Assembly: GCF_005280205.1 (NCBI RefSeq)
Contig: NZ_SUND01000001.1
Location: 124,001-188,000 of the forward strand
Source: Bacillus yapensis
Lineage (GTDB): Bacteria; Bacillota; Bacilli; Bacillales; Cytobacillaceae
DNA: 64,000 nt
Direction of reading: 5' to 3'
In this document: one piece after another, positions 48,025 to 57,085 of the stretch
How the letters are laid out: each line of letters opens with the position of its first letter
How positions within the stretch are numbered: position 1 is the stretch's first letter
Made by a program: the position numbers and the translations under genes
The notes under the pieces: generated by a model
The model's database searches: none
What the model was told of the DNA's origin: nothing
The model's input: only the letters and a program-made list of their open reading frames with translations

Positions 48025-48564
48025 TTAAAGAATATCCACTTGGATAAGGATAGCGATTAATAATTGAAGTAATAATTGGATAGATACTGCTACGTCTGTG
48101 TCAGTAGTTGATACTTCGATATCACGGGAGTTTTCAATGCAAATTGTTTGACGATTAACTTGTTGGATTTGTGAGAATTGAAGTAAATCTTGTGTGATTG
48201 ATTCAGCTTGTTCATCATCTGCAATTGTGATGTTGATGACAAGTGCAATCGCGATTTGGATAGCTGCTTGAATAGAAACTGCTACTTGAGTATCAGTTGT
48301 TGATACTTTAATGTCACAGCTGTCTTTAATGATAATACGTTCATTTGATCTTTGTTCAATATCTGAAACTTGGTCAGCATTTTGAAGAATAGCAGCTTCG
48401 TTATCAGAAAAAGGGAATTGGCTAGTTGGGTCTAGCGCGTTAAATCTTCTGAACTCGCCTCCAACATTGCCTCTTCCACATTGGCATGAACTGTGGCCGC
48501 ATGTATTGCATCTGCTAGATCCGTATCTTTCATCTTGTACGTACTCTGTTCTTCCACCTAACAT
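48025..48564 (-). CDS. CotX/CotV-family spore coat protein
   Basis: 179 residues. A Cys/Gly-rich start (SSRCNTCGHSSCQCGRGNVG) precedes two copies of the CoatX/V domain: IIKDSCDIKVSTTDTQVAVS and CIENSRDIEVSTTDTDVAVS, each followed by a hydrophobic Gln/Ile segment. AAAGGAG precedes ATG. CotX and CotV form the insoluble outer coat/crust. It lies 20 bases downstream of a CotW-like gene and should be made in the mother cell late in sporulation (inferred from the family). Confidence 0.88.
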   Translation of the reverse strand: MLGGRTEYVQDERYGSSRCNTCGHSSCQCGRGNVGGEFRRFNALDPTSQFPFSDNEAAILQNADQVSDIEQRSNERIIIKDSCDIKVSTTDTQVAVSIQAAIQIAIALVINITIADDEQAESITQDLLQFSQIQQVNRQTICIENSRDIEVSTTDTDVAVSIQLLLQLLIAILIQVDIL

Positions 48565-48584
48565 TCATATCTCTCCTTTGCTTC

Positions 48585-48848
48585 TTATTTTTTCTTTCTT
48601 ACTTTGTCCCTTAAAGTTCTTCGGGTTCTTTTTGCTTTCTCAACTGTTTCTGGTGAAACTGATTCTTTTTTGGCTTGTGACCTGTTCACAAATTCATTTA
48701 CTTGTTGTTCCAAGTTTTTGTATAGATTCCTGATTTGATCTTTATCCTCAGTTGAAAGTTCCCTTAACTTTAAGCCATCTTTTTTAAATACATCCTTTAC
48801 ACGCATTCCAAGTAGTGCTTTGGACACCTCTTGCATTTTGTCATTCAT
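48585..48848 (-). CDS. CotW-like spore coat protein
   Basis: 87 residues from the ATG at 48848; a GTG six codons upstream is possible but has no better site. It resembles B. subtilis CotW in its short length, its central KDVFKKDGLKLRELSTEDKD and a Lys/Arg-rich tail (KAKRTRRTLRDKVRKKK). Coupling to the CotX gene supports a coat role. The 216-bp gap before it has a short GCCCCAC / GTGGGC hairpin and no other feature. Confidence 0.65.
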   Translation of the reverse strand: MNDKMQEVSKALLGMRVKDVFKKDGLKLRELSTEDKDQIRNLYKNLEQQVNEFVNRSQAKKESVSPETVEKAKRTRRTLRDKVRKKK

Positions 48849-49082
48849 TTCTCCCAACCATCTCACCCCCTTGAGCGCTTATATTAATTCATATGCCGAT
48901 GCCCCACTACGGTTGTGGGCTCTTCCACTAGTCCACATAGAAAAGGCGTTTGCACGATGGAAAAACGCCCTTAGTTCAATCTCCATGATTCACTTCTAAC
49001 CAGCGAGATAGTCCAATATATATATAAAGTACATACAAGCAATTGATCTACTTTTGCCTCGGAAAGAAATGGAGGAATTCTA

Positions 49083-50210
49083 TTGCATAATAGAATGAAT
49101 TTTTTCCCTTATTTTAATGGTTGGTTTTTTGGAATTATCTTCACGTTAATCATCGCTGGACTCATCTCTACCTACTCCCGCCCACTTACTCCTGGACAAC
49201 TAAAAGATTGGTCCGATGAAGTCACAACAAATGATTTACTCGTTCGCATCCTCCAGACGGAGAATCACTATTTTTATCATGGAACAGAAGAAAATTGGCC
49301 TTACTCATTTTCCGATCTTGCCTTCGCATTCTTTGCCAATGTTAAACCAACTGATATCCGTACCTTTCTCGGGAGAGAGCTCCCTGGCTACTCTATTTTT
49401 GATACAGAAATTGTCGTGGCTGGGGAAGGCACCGATTTCACTACTTTACCAATCGAATCCGCACCACCTATGGAAGTTTTATTAAAAGAACGAGAAATTG
49501 CGGAAGAGAGATTACAAGCCGAAGAAAATGAGCCAACTCCAATTGCACCTGGAAAAAGACCTGTCCTCATTTACCACACGCATAGCTGGGAATCATTTAT
49601 GCCTTTACTAAAGGGTGTTACTGAACCTGTTAATGCAGTAAGTTCTAATGACAAGGTGAATATAGTCGGTGTAGGCGGGATGCTTGCTGATGCACTGAAT
49701 CAAAGAGGAATTGGTACGGTGCACGATACAACGAATATGACGGAAAAATTGTTTGAGAACAATTTAGACTACTATGACTCTTATACTCTGTCTCGTAAAA
49801 TCGTACAGGAAGCAATGGCGACCAATAGCGACTTGAATTTTCTCATTGATATTCATCGTGATGCATCTGAGAAAGATATAACAACGAAAGTGATTAATGG
49901 AAAATCCTATGCCAAACTGTTTTTTGTTGTAGGTAAGGAGCATAAAAATTATGAACAAAATCTTCAAATCGCGATGGAGCTCGATAAGAAATTAAAGGAA
50001 AAATACCCAGGCATAAGCCGAGGCGTTTTAAAGAAAGGAAAAAATGAAGGAAATGGGATATACAATCAAGACCTTTCCGATCGCGCCTTGTTAGTCGAAT
50101 TTGGAGGAGTAGAGAATGAATGGTCAGAGCTGCAACACAGTGTCGAAGCCTTTGCAGATATTTTTAGCGCATACTACTTTGAAGCTGAAGCTGTCAACGG
50201 GACCCCTTAG
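49083..50210 (+). CDS. SpoIIP-like peptidoglycan hydrolase
   Basis: 375 residues from TTG at 49083, with GGAGG seven bases upstream. A single N-terminal membrane anchor (GIIFTLIIAGLIST), an acidic linker, then the SpoIIP amidase/endopeptidase domain: LIYHTHSWESF (His about 165-167, Glu 170) and IDIHRDAS (His about 258). These match the zinc-ligand and catalytic positions of SpoIIP, which degrades septal peptidoglycan during engulfment together with SpoIID. The standard spoIIP lies beside gpr; here neither gpr nor spoIID is present, so this may be an extra paralogue. Confidence 0.88.
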   Translation: MHNRMNFFPYFNGWFFGIIFTLIIAGLISTYSRPLTPGQLKDWSDEVTTNDLLVRILQTENHYFYHGTEENWPYSFSDLAFAFFANVKPTDIRTFLGRELPGYSIFDTEIVVAGEGTDFTTLPIESAPPMEVLLKEREIAEERLQAEENEPTPIAPGKRPVLIYHTHSWESFMPLLKGVTEPVNAVSSNDKVNIVGVGGMLADALNQRGIGTVHDTTNMTEKLFENNLDYYDSYTLSRKIVQEAMATNSDLNFLIDIHRDASEKDITTKVINGKSYAKLFFVVGKEHKNYEQNLQIAMELDKKLKEKYPGISRGVLKKGKNEGNGIYNQDLSDRALLVEFGGVENEWSELQHSVEAFADIFSAYYFEAEAVNGTP

Positions 50211-50262
50211 AAAGATTTCCTTCTTTCCAGTATACTAGAGGAAAAAAAAGCTGGTGACAAAA

Positions 50263-51006
50263 ATGAAATATGCGATTATAACAGGCGCTTCAAAAGGGTT
50301 AGGTGCAGCAATATCCACAAGATTAATAAACGAAGAGTTTGGCATCTTTTCTGTCTCAAGAAAAGAAAATGAGGATTTACGGAAGCTTGCAGAGGATAAG
50401 AAGCTATTTTATGCTCATTTTCGATGTGATTTTTCAGATCCAAAAAGCATTGAAATAACTTTTACTGAGATTGTGAGAAAATTAAGCGGTACGAATGAGT
50501 TATGGGTATTTAACAACGCAGGGGTTGTGGAGCCGATTGAAACAGTTGGCAAGCTCGCTCCCGAGTCTGTCGTGCAAAATCTTAACATTAATTTCCTTGC
50601 CCCTATTCTTATCACTAACCTTTTGACACAACGCTTAGCGAAATCTAAAGTAACTTTTATTAATGTAACATCAGGTGCAGCAGAACGTCCTATCCATGGC
50701 TGGAGCATATACTGTAGTACAAAAGCAGCTGTGAACATGTTTACTCAAGCAGGAGCACTAGAGCAAGAAACCTCTAATGGAAATCACGTTATGATTGGAT
50801 TCAGCCCTGGCATTATGGACACAGATATGCAGCAGACGATTCGTTCCTCTTCTAAGGAAGCCTTTCATGATATTGAAAAGTTTAAGAGCTATAAGGAAGA
50901 AGGACATTTGCGTAGTGCTGATACTGTAGCGAATGCACTAATCGATTTATTACTTTCAGGGAAAGTAGTAAATGGCGAAATCTATCATATGAATAAATTA
51001 ATTTAG
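50263..51006 (+). CDS. yueD: Short-chain dehydrogenase, YueD / benzil-reductase-like
   Basis: 247 residues from ATG at 50263, with GGTGA just upstream (a GTG nine bases earlier is less likely). A Rossmann SDR: YAIITGASKGLGAAIS, NNAGVVEP, catalytic Ser/Tyr/Lys in NVTSGAAERP and YCSTKAA. The wide match to YueD (SAxxGASKGLG start, MDTDMQ end) suggests a (S)-benzoin-forming benzil reductase / sepiapterin-reductase relative using NADPH. Physiological substrate unknown. Confidence 0.82.
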   Translation: MKYAIITGASKGLGAAISTRLINEEFGIFSVSRKENEDLRKLAEDKKLFYAHFRCDFSDPKSIEITFTEIVRKLSGTNELWVFNNAGVVEPIETVGKLAPESVVQNLNINFLAPILITNLLTQRLAKSKVTFINVTSGAAERPIHGWSIYCSTKAAVNMFTQAGALEQETSNGNHVMIGFSPGIMDTDMQQTIRSSSKEAFHDIEKFKSYKEEGHLRSADTVANALIDLLLSGKVVNGEIYHMNKLI

Positions 51007-51073
51007 ATTTCCATGAATAAATCTCTCAAAGGCGGTAATACTATTAACACAAGTGTAATTCCCCCTTTTTCTG

Positions 51074-51101
51074 GACCTCTTAATTGAGAGGTCTTTTTTT
51101 T
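51074..51101 (+). terminator. Terminator of yueD
   Basis: Stem GACCTCT / AGAGGTC with a six-base loop and an eight-T tail, 68 bases past the stop. Confidence 0.85.
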
Positions 51102-51152
51102 GCATAATTCAAGAACGTAAATGACAAAATAAAGAAAAAAGGAGTTATGCAG

Positions 51153-51299
51153 ATGACCAAAAAATATAACAAGGGAAGTAAAAATCAAAACGCACCTGAT
51201 ACAGAATTCTCTCAAGAAATAAGTGGAGATAATAGCAAAGGAAACAAAAGAAATAAGGATAAGAAGTCAAAAACAGACGTAAAGAAAACTCGACCATAA
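51153..51299 (+). CDS. Small hydrophilic Lys/Asn-rich protein
   Basis: A 48-codon gene with AAGGAG eight bases before ATG, encoding MTKKYNKGSKNQNAPDTEFS and a lysine-rich tail ending VKKTRP. It is basic, lacks any membrane segment, and looks like the small proteins of spores or nucleoids, though it lacks the glycine-rich core of alpha/beta SASPs. The stop codon lies inside the loop of its terminator at 51287-51322. Confidence 0.6.
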   Translation: MTKKYNKGSKNQNAPDTEFSQEISGDNSKGNKRNKDKKSKTDVKKTRP

Positions 51300-51322
51300 T
51301 TTTGGTCGAGTTCTTTATTTTA
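51287..51322 (+). terminator. Terminator overlapping the small ORF end
   Basis: Stem AACTCGACCA / TGGTCGAGTT with a six-base loop that includes the stop, followed by CTTTATTTTA. Confidence 0.85.
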
Positions 51323-51369
51323 TAGGGAAAGGGATACTTCACATATTATAAGAACAGCTTTGTTTGTTC

Positions 51370-52404
51370 CTACTTTAATTCAGCTAAAATCTCTTCAATC
51401 TTAGCGAGTTCAGATTGCAAGCCGCCACCACTTAGGTACCAAAGTGGACCGTCAAGATAGATGATGTGGTTATTTTTATATGCTTCTGTTTTCTTCACGA
51501 TATCGTTTTCCATATCTGCTTCGATGTTAGACTCTCCACCTGTAGCTGCTGTACGGTCGATAACGAACAATACTTGTGGGTTAAACTCAAGAATTGCTTC
51601 GAAGCCGAAGTTTGAACCGTGAGAAGAAGCTTCGATATCTTCAGTTACTGGCTTGAAGCCATAGATGTCATAGATATAACCAAAACGAGAGTTTGTTGCG
51701 AAACCAGATAATTTTCCTTCGTTGTACATGGTTACTAATGACGTATCATAGTTACCAGCTAAAGTCTTAACTTCTTCTAATGCAGCATCAAATTTTGCAA
51801 GATACTCTCTCGCTTCTGCTTCTTTTCCAAACATTTCTGCCGCAAGGTCTACTGAAGCTAAGAATGTGTTCCAGTAGTCATCTTGGGAAGTACCAACAAA
51901 TACAACTGGTGCAATTTCTTTTAGTTCTTCATAAAATGCTGATTGACGACCTGAGATAAAAATAACATCTGGAGCCATTTCAGCGATATCTTCTAGTAAT
52001 GGCTCTTTTAAATTACCGATGCTCTTGTATTCGTCTGCAGAATAAGCTTGAAGGTGTGATGGTAAGTTAGAGTCTTTTGCAACCCCTACAATTCCTTCAA
52101 CTCCAAGTGCATCTAGTGTATCTAAGAACCCGTAGTCAAATACGGCAATTTTTTCTGGCATTTTATCGAATGTCACATCTTCAAAATTCACTGTACCGCT
52201 TTCTTCACTTTCAGAAGAAGCAACTGTAGATGATACAGTCATTGGATAAGCTGGACTTTGTTCCCCTGCTACTTCCGTTTCTGCTGATTGTTCTTCAGTA
52301 GCTGTTGTATCCTTCTCTTCTGTTTTTGTTTCTTCGCTTGAACTACATGCAGCAAGTGTTAAAAACATTGCTACTAATAAGCTAGCTAGTAACCATTTTT
52401 TCAT
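51370..52404 (-). CDS. yclQ: YclQ-like siderophore-binding lipoprotein
   Basis: 344 residues from ATG at 52404, preceded by AAGGAGAG. Lipobox LAACS, an acidic linker, then the FepB/BtuF-type fold (EKIAVFDYGFLDTLDALGVE, DVIFISGRQSAFYEELKEIA). It resembles petrobactin-type binding protein YclQ. It has its own promoter region with a perfect Fur box at 52446-52460, separated from yclP by a terminator. Confidence 0.85.
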   Translation of the reverse strand: MKKWLLASLLVAMFLTLAACSSSEETKTEEKDTTATEEQSAETEVAGEQSPAYPMTVSSTVASSESEESGTVNFEDVTFDKMPEKIAVFDYGFLDTLDALGVEGIVGVAKDSNLPSHLQAYSADEYKSIGNLKEPLLEDIAEMAPDVIFISGRQSAFYEELKEIAPVVFVGTSQDDYWNTFLASVDLAAEMFGKEAEAREYLAKFDAALEEVKTLAGNYDTSLVTMYNEGKLSGFATNSRFGYIYDIYGFKPVTEDIEASSHGSNFGFEAILEFNPQVLFVIDRTAATGGESNIEADMENDIVKKTEAYKNNHIIYLDGPLWYLSGGGLQSELAKIEEILAELK

Positions 52405-52445
52405 GATTCTTCTCTCCTTATGTATTTTTCTTTTTATACTGGTAA

Positions 52446-52460
52446 TGATAATCATTATCA
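52446..52460. promoter_or_regulatory. Perfect Fur box before yclQ
   Basis: TGATAATCATTATCA, a perfect 7-1-7 inverted repeat (consensus TGATAATNATTATCA), 42 bases upstream of the yclQ start. Confidence 0.9.
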
Positions 52461-52599
52461 CTGATAACAATTCTCATTATAAAGACAGGATTCTATTCCG
52501 TCAATACCATCTTGTAAAATAATTGAAAATTTTTAATCGCACATCAATATAAGCAATTATTGGACTCTATCATAGCCCTATTCGAGCGGTTCCATTTCC

Positions 52600-52645
52600 T
52601 AAAAAAGCCTAGAGAAACCAGTTAAACTAAACTTTTCTCTAGGCT
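52600..52645 (-). terminator. Terminator between yclP and yclQ
   Basis: Stem AGCCTAGAGAAA / TTTCTCTAGGCT with a 16-base loop and TTTTTT on the minus strand, just past the yclP stop. Confidence 0.8.
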
Positions 52646-52653
52646 CTATCGAA

Positions 52654-53421
52654 TTACGTGTGAGAATTAAAGTAAACACAAATGCGACATCCATTTTGTT
52701 CTTGAATGGGAATATCCATATCGTATATATCGCGCAAGGCATCAGAGTTAATGATTTCATGAGTTGGTCCATTTTTCACAAGTTTTCCGTCCTTCAATGC
52801 AACAATACGATCTGAATAGACAGACGCGAAATTGATGTCATGCAAGACGATGACAACAGTCTTCCCAAGCTCATCTACAAGTCTACGTAAAATCTTCATA
52901 ATTTGGACAGAATGCTTCATATCTAAGTTATTTAGAGGCTCATCAAGTAAGATATAGTCTGTATCTTGCGCGATAACCATGGCAATAAATGCACGCTGCT
53001 TTTGACCACCTGATAATTCATCTAAAAACTTATCCTGCATCTCATTCAGGTTCATATATTCAATCGCTTGATCTACAAATTTTTCATCTTCTGCTGTAAG
53101 TCGGCCTTTTGAATAAGGATAGCGTCCAAAAGCAATAAGCTCTCGTACCGTCAATCGAACATTAATATAGTTTGATTGCTTCAGGATGGAAACACGTCTT
53201 GCAAATTCATTCGATTTCCATTTTTGCACATTATTTTGATCGAGTAGTACTTCTCCCGTATCGGCATTTAATAAGCGGCTTACCATAGAAAGGAGTGTAG
53301 ACTTACCCGCACCGTTTGGACCGATAAACGATGTAATCGTGCCAGATTCTATTTTGACAGATACGTCTTCTACAACAGGCTTTTTCCCAAATCGCTTCGT
53401 TAACCCTTTGATTTCAATCAT
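52654..53421 (-). CDS. yclP: YclP-like siderophore ABC ATPase
   Basis: 255 residues. Walker A GPNGAGKST, signature LSGGQKQR, Walker B ILLDEPLNNLD, switch HDINFA. It energises the YclN/YclO permease pair. Its start overlaps the yclO stop by four bases. Third gene of yclN-yclO-yclP. Iron control comes from the Fur box upstream of yclN. Confidence 0.92.
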   Translation of the reverse strand: MIEIKGLTKRFGKKPVVEDVSVKIESGTITSFIGPNGAGKSTLLSMVSRLLNADTGEVLLDQNNVQKWKSNEFARRVSILKQSNYINVRLTVRELIAFGRYPYSKGRLTAEDEKFVDQAIEYMNLNEMQDKFLDELSGGQKQRAFIAMVIAQDTDYILLDEPLNNLDMKHSVQIMKILRRLVDELGKTVVIVLHDINFASVYSDRIVALKDGKLVKNGPTHEIINSDALRDIYDMDIPIQEQNGCRICVYFNSHT

Positions 53422-54374
53422 CCTGCTGCCCTACTTTCTTTTAATAATAAGTAAATAAAGTAAATACCACCAACAAAGTTAATAATGACACTTAATGTCG
53501 TACGTAATTCTAAAATATGCTCAACTAAGAATTGTCCCCCGACTAAGGCAATAATACTAATTAAACTTGCTCCTAAAATTAACACAGAATGCTTATATGT
53601 AACCAAATACTGATACGACAGATTTGCCACAATTAAGCCAAAAAACGTAATTGGACCTACTAGAGCCGTTGAAGTGGCAATTAATACAGAGGATAAAACC
53701 AATATATTCATCACCATACGGTCATAATTGACACCTAGGTTGATCGCATTTTCTCGCCCAAGTGACATGACATCTAGTTTCCCCATAATGCGATAACCGT
53801 AAATAAACGCTAATAGCAATATCCCAATTGAAATATATAATAAGTCAGCCTTAACATTTGTGAAGGTCGCAAATAAGCGACTTTGCAAGCTTAAATATTC
53901 CACAGGATCAATCAGCACTTGCAGGAAGGTCACAAAGCTACCTAACAGCGTCCCTAAAATCATTCCGATTAAAAGGAGTAAATAGATAGGGTGCTTATCG
54001 GCACGGAATAAGAATCGATATAAAACCAGTGCGAATAGTACCATTGCTAGAATGGCGACACCAAAATTTAAATATCTGTTCAATACCCATATCGACATGG
54101 ACCCTGCAAAAAAGTAAATGATTGTTTGGACTACTTGGTACATGGAATCGAGGCCCATTACGGAAGGAGTTAAAATTCGGTTGTGAGTAATGGTCTGGAA
54201 CACCACGGTCGAATACGAAATAGCAATCCCTGTTACAACCATTGCCGAAATCTTAATCATTCGTCTTGGAAAGGCGTAATCAAAACCACCTTTAATATCA
54301 TAAAATGCATACAGTAATATACTAACAATTGCTAGAACTGCTAAGAGAATCAACTTCGTACTATTTTTTCGCAT
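53418..54374 (-). CDS. yclO: YclO-like siderophore permease
   Basis: 318 residues with about nine membrane segments of the FecCD type (GPITFFGLIVANLSYQYL is the ATPase-docking region). It pairs with YclN. Overlaps yclN by 14 bases and yclP by four, so all three are translationally linked. Confidence 0.92.
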   Translation of the reverse strand: MRKNSTKLILLAVLAIVSILLYAFYDIKGGFDYAFPRRMIKISAMVVTGIAISYSTVVFQTITHNRILTPSVMGLDSMYQVVQTIIYFFAGSMSIWVLNRYLNFGVAILAMVLFALVLYRFLFRADKHPIYLLLLIGMILGTLLGSFVTFLQVLIDPVEYLSLQSRLFATFTNVKADLLYISIGILLLAFIYGYRIMGKLDVMSLGRENAINLGVNYDRMVMNILVLSSVLIATSTALVGPITFFGLIVANLSYQYLVTYKHSVLILGASLISIIALVGGQFLVEHILELRTTLSVIINFVGGIYFIYLLLKESRAAG

Positions 54375-55317
54375 AGGCTCTCCCCCTAAATAACATAATT
54401 AAGAAGATCGCACTACCGATTACGGCTACTGTAACGTTAACCGGAATCTCATAAGGATGAATAATAACACGTCCTAGAATGTCACAGATTAATAGAAAGA
54501 CGATTCCGAGTACAGCTGTGTGTGGAATGGTTTTTCGTAAGTTATCACCCAAATAAAGAGAAACAATATTAGGTACAATCAAACCCAGAAACGGAATAAC
54601 CCCTACAGTTAGTACGACAGTTGTAGAAATAATAGCAACAAGGATCAGACCGATATTTAAGACAAGCTTGTAGCTAAGTCCTAAATTTTTCGCAAAATCC
54701 TCCCCCATCCCAGCAACGGTAAATTTATTGGCATACAAATAGGCTAAAATAACCGCTGGAATACTTACATAAAGAAGCTCATACCGTCCTGATATAACTA
54801 GTGTGAAGCTTCCCATTAACCATGATGAAATATTTTGCAGAAGATCTGCTTCATATCCAAAGAATGTTGTAATCGAGGACAAAATGTTCCCATACATGAT
54901 CCCGATTAGTGGCACGAAAATAACATCTTTAAATTTAACACGATCTAGAATTTGCATAAAAACAAGGGTTCCTGCTAAAGCAAAGGCGAAGCAGAAAATA
55001 ATTTCCTGCAAATATGTTGTATTTGTAAAAAATAGCATAGAAATTAAGATTCCTAGTTTCGCAGCATCTAGTGTTCCGGCAGTCGTTGGAGAGACAAATT
55101 TATTTCTGCTCAAAGACTGCATAATTAAACCGGCAATACTCATTCCTGCCCCCGCCAATATGATTGCCATTAGACGAGGCACGCGACTAATTAGGAAAAT
55201 TTGTGTTTCATCTGACTCCCAATCTAGCAAATCGCTCGGCTTAATATCAATGGCTCCAATAAATAGCGATAGAAAAGACAGGACTATAGCTGCAATTATC
55301 AACATCCAAAGTCTCAT
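54361..55317 (-). CDS. yclN: YclN-like siderophore permease
   Basis: 318 residues, FecCD type (PRLMAIILAGAGMSIAGLIM, GVIPFLGLIVPNIVSLYLGD). First gene of the ferric-siderophore importer, 40 bases downstream of a Fur box. AGAGGA precedes ATG. Confidence 0.92.
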   Translation of the reverse strand: MRLWMLIIAAIVLSFLSLFIGAIDIKPSDLLDWESDETQIFLISRVPRLMAIILAGAGMSIAGLIMQSLSRNKFVSPTTAGTLDAAKLGILISMLFFTNTTYLQEIIFCFAFALAGTLVFMQILDRVKFKDVIFVPLIGIMYGNILSSITTFFGYEADLLQNISSWLMGSFTLVISGRYELLYVSIPAVILAYLYANKFTVAGMGEDFAKNLGLSYKLVLNIGLILVAIISTTVVLTVGVIPFLGLIVPNIVSLYLGDNLRKTIPHTAVLGIVFLLICDILGRVIIHPYEIPVNVTVAVIGSAIFLIMLFRGRAYAKK

Positions 55318-55356
55318 GTATAATCCTCTTTATCTGGTTATTCTTGGAACGATAAT

Positions 55357-55371
55357 TGAAAATGATTATCA
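55357..55371. promoter_or_regulatory. Fur box before yclN
   Basis: TGAAAATGATTATCA differs from the 7-1-7 consensus by one base (A for T at position 4). It should repress yclNOP under iron sufficiency. Confidence 0.85.
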
Positions 55372-55492
55372 TTCTAAGTACGGTTTCATTATAAATAAAA
55401 AATTTCCAAAATTCAACCGTTAAAAGGTAGAAAGAAGAGGTCGATGAACGAAATTGTAATTTTTTTGACAAATATTCAATTATGGCTCTCTA

Positions 55493-55520
55493 ATCATTCT
55501 TCATAGATCATTCTTCATAG
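55493..55520. repeat. 14-bp tandem duplication at the SDR stop
   Basis: ATCATTCTTCATAG occurs twice in tandem, at 55493-55506 and 55507-55520. The gene below ends inside the second unit (TGA at 55508-55510), so the duplication lies across its stop codon. Confidence 0.8.
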
Positions 55521-56227
55521 ATCATTTTTCTTGTCATACCACCATCAATGACCAAATTCTCACCTGTCACAAAATCATTCTCCGTTAAATACATGCAGCC
55601 CCTCGCAATATCCTCTGGCTTCCCGACCCGTTTCGAGAAGTGCTGAGCATGGTCTCTTTCAGATAGTTGCCCATAGTCTCCCGTTTCAATCCAGCCAGGA
55701 GAAATGGCATTAACTGTAATGCGGTCCTCTGATAGCGATGCTGCTAATGCATGCGTAATCGCCACAATGCCACCCTTTGAAGCAGCATAAGCTTCTGAAT
55801 TGGGCTCTGACATGATTGCTCTCGTTGAGGCAATGTTAACAATCGCTCCACCATTTGCGTTCTGGCGCATATATTTAGCCGCTTCCTTTGAGCAAATGAA
55901 GACGCTTCTTAAATTCGTATTAAGAACATCGTCCCATTCGGTCAGTGATAAATCATACACATTCTTGAACTTGCTAATTCCTGCATTGTTTATAAGAATA
56001 TCGATGGTTCCATATTTATTTATCGTTGTTTTCATTAAGTTTTGGATGTCTTCTTCACTTCTGACATCCGTTCGGACGAATTTAGCATTAAGTTGTCGTT
56101 CTAGCTCTTTTCCTTTTTCTTCGTTGATATCTGCTAGGACTACTTTTGCTCCCTTTTCTGCATATGCGAGGGCTATACCTCTTCCGATGCCATTTGCTGC
56201 TCCCGTTACAATCACAACTTTATTCAT
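55508..56227 (-). CDS. Short-chain dehydrogenase/reductase
   Basis: 239 residues. Cofactor motif VTGAANGIGRG, NNAGIS, catalytic Tyr/Lys in YAASKGG, and INVDGG-type end LVIDGGMTRK. Length and layout suit glucose/3-oxoacyl reductase SDRs. Neighbours give no substrate. AAATAGGAGGGA before ATG. Confidence 0.85.
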   Translation of the reverse strand: MNKVVIVTGAANGIGRGIALAYAEKGAKVVLADINEEKGKELERQLNAKFVRTDVRSEEDIQNLMKTTINKYGTIDILINNAGISKFKNVYDLSLTEWDDVLNTNLRSVFICSKEAAKYMRQNANGGAIVNIASTRAIMSEPNSEAYAASKGGIVAITHALAASLSEDRITVNAISPGWIETGDYGQLSERDHAQHFSKRVGKPEDIARGCMYLTENDFVTGENLVIDGGMTRKMIYEE

Positions 56228-56288
56228 GTCATTCCCTCCTATTTATTCTCATTTTTACAGAATAAGGAATCCCGTGCAAATAATAAAG

Positions 56289-56308
56289 ACGCTCACATTT
56301 GTGAGCGC
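56289..56308 (-). terminator. Terminator of the nitroreductase gene
   Basis: Stem GCGCTCAC / GTGAGCGT, four-base loop, with TCTTTATTATTT on the minus strand. Confidence 0.75.
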
Positions 56309-56325
56309 CGCTAGTTCGTTAATTC

Positions 56326-56904
56326 CTATTCTTTATCAATCCATTTCGTCACTTCTGAAACAGCTCTTCTTTTTCTAGGAGCTGGTGTCATATCAGGATA
56401 GCCTACATAGACAAATCCGACTACCTCTCCCTTGTCTGATAAACCAAATTGCTTGCTCATTTCCGGATCGTAAGCAGGCTTACCAGTTCTCCAAACTGCC
56501 CCAAGTCCTAGAGCATGAGCTGCCAAGAGCATGTTTTGAACCCCTGCATGAACAGCTGCATACTCTTCTTGTAAAATAATTTTGTCACCTTCACTCGGTT
56601 CAACCGCAGCGACAATAATAACTGGAGCACGAAATGGATTTTTTCGCGCTTTTTCCAGTTTACCCTGATTTTCTTCAGTACTCGGATCATCCATCCCCTT
56701 TGCTGCGATTCGCGCAAGTGTCTCCCCTAGAGGTTTACGTCCATCGCCCGTTAAAACAAAAAATCGCCAAGGCTCTGTTCGATGATGATTCGGTGCCCAT
56801 GTAGCCGCTTCTATGATTTGTTCAATGAGTTCTTTCGGTACTTCCTTATCTAGCTGTACTTTCCCAATGCTTCGTCTTGCTTTCAGTGCTTCAAATAGTT
56901 CCAT
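56326..56904 (-). CDS. Nitroreductase-family protein
   Basis: 192 residues from the ATG at 56904 with GGAGG upstream. The N-terminus (EALKARRSIGKVQLDKEVP) and PNHHRTEPWRFFVLTGDG are typical FMN-dependent nitroreductases of the YfhC/YdjA type. Probable flavin dependence; substrate unknown. Monocistronic. Confidence 0.85.
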   Translation of the reverse strand: MELFEALKARRSIGKVQLDKEVPKELIEQIIEAATWAPNHHRTEPWRFFVLTGDGRKPLGETLARIAAKGMDDPSTEENQGKLEKARKNPFRAPVIIVAAVEPSEGDKIILQEEYAAVHAGVQNMLLAAHALGLGAVWRTGKPAYDPEMSKQFGLSDKGEVVGFVYVGYPDMTPAPRKRRAVSEVTKWIDKE

Positions 56905-57051
56905 TTCTCCTACCTCCATTTCAAAATCTATTAAAGTATATGTAGCTGTTTTCGTTAATTACCTTTTTTCGGACATCTCTTGCTGTATCTAGTAGTTTAG
57001 TATACATGATTTTTTAAAAATGAGTGGCGGTAGATACTTTCTTCTGAAAAA

Positions 57052-57075
57052 AGAGTACCCCTAATCGGATACTCT
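57052..57075 (-). terminator. Terminator of copA
   Basis: Stem AGAGTACCC / GGATACTCT with one mismatch, six-base loop, T-run TTTTTTCAG on the minus strand, 10 bases past the copA stop. Confidence 0.85.
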
Positions 57076-57085
57076 TCTACCAAAC

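Noticed and set aside
54803-55423. 206-codon plus-strand frame
   Set aside because: Antisense to yclN and its promoter; no site and no recognisable domain.
55800-56378. 192-codon plus-strand frame
   Set aside because: Antisense to the SDR gene and its neighbour; no ribosome binding site.
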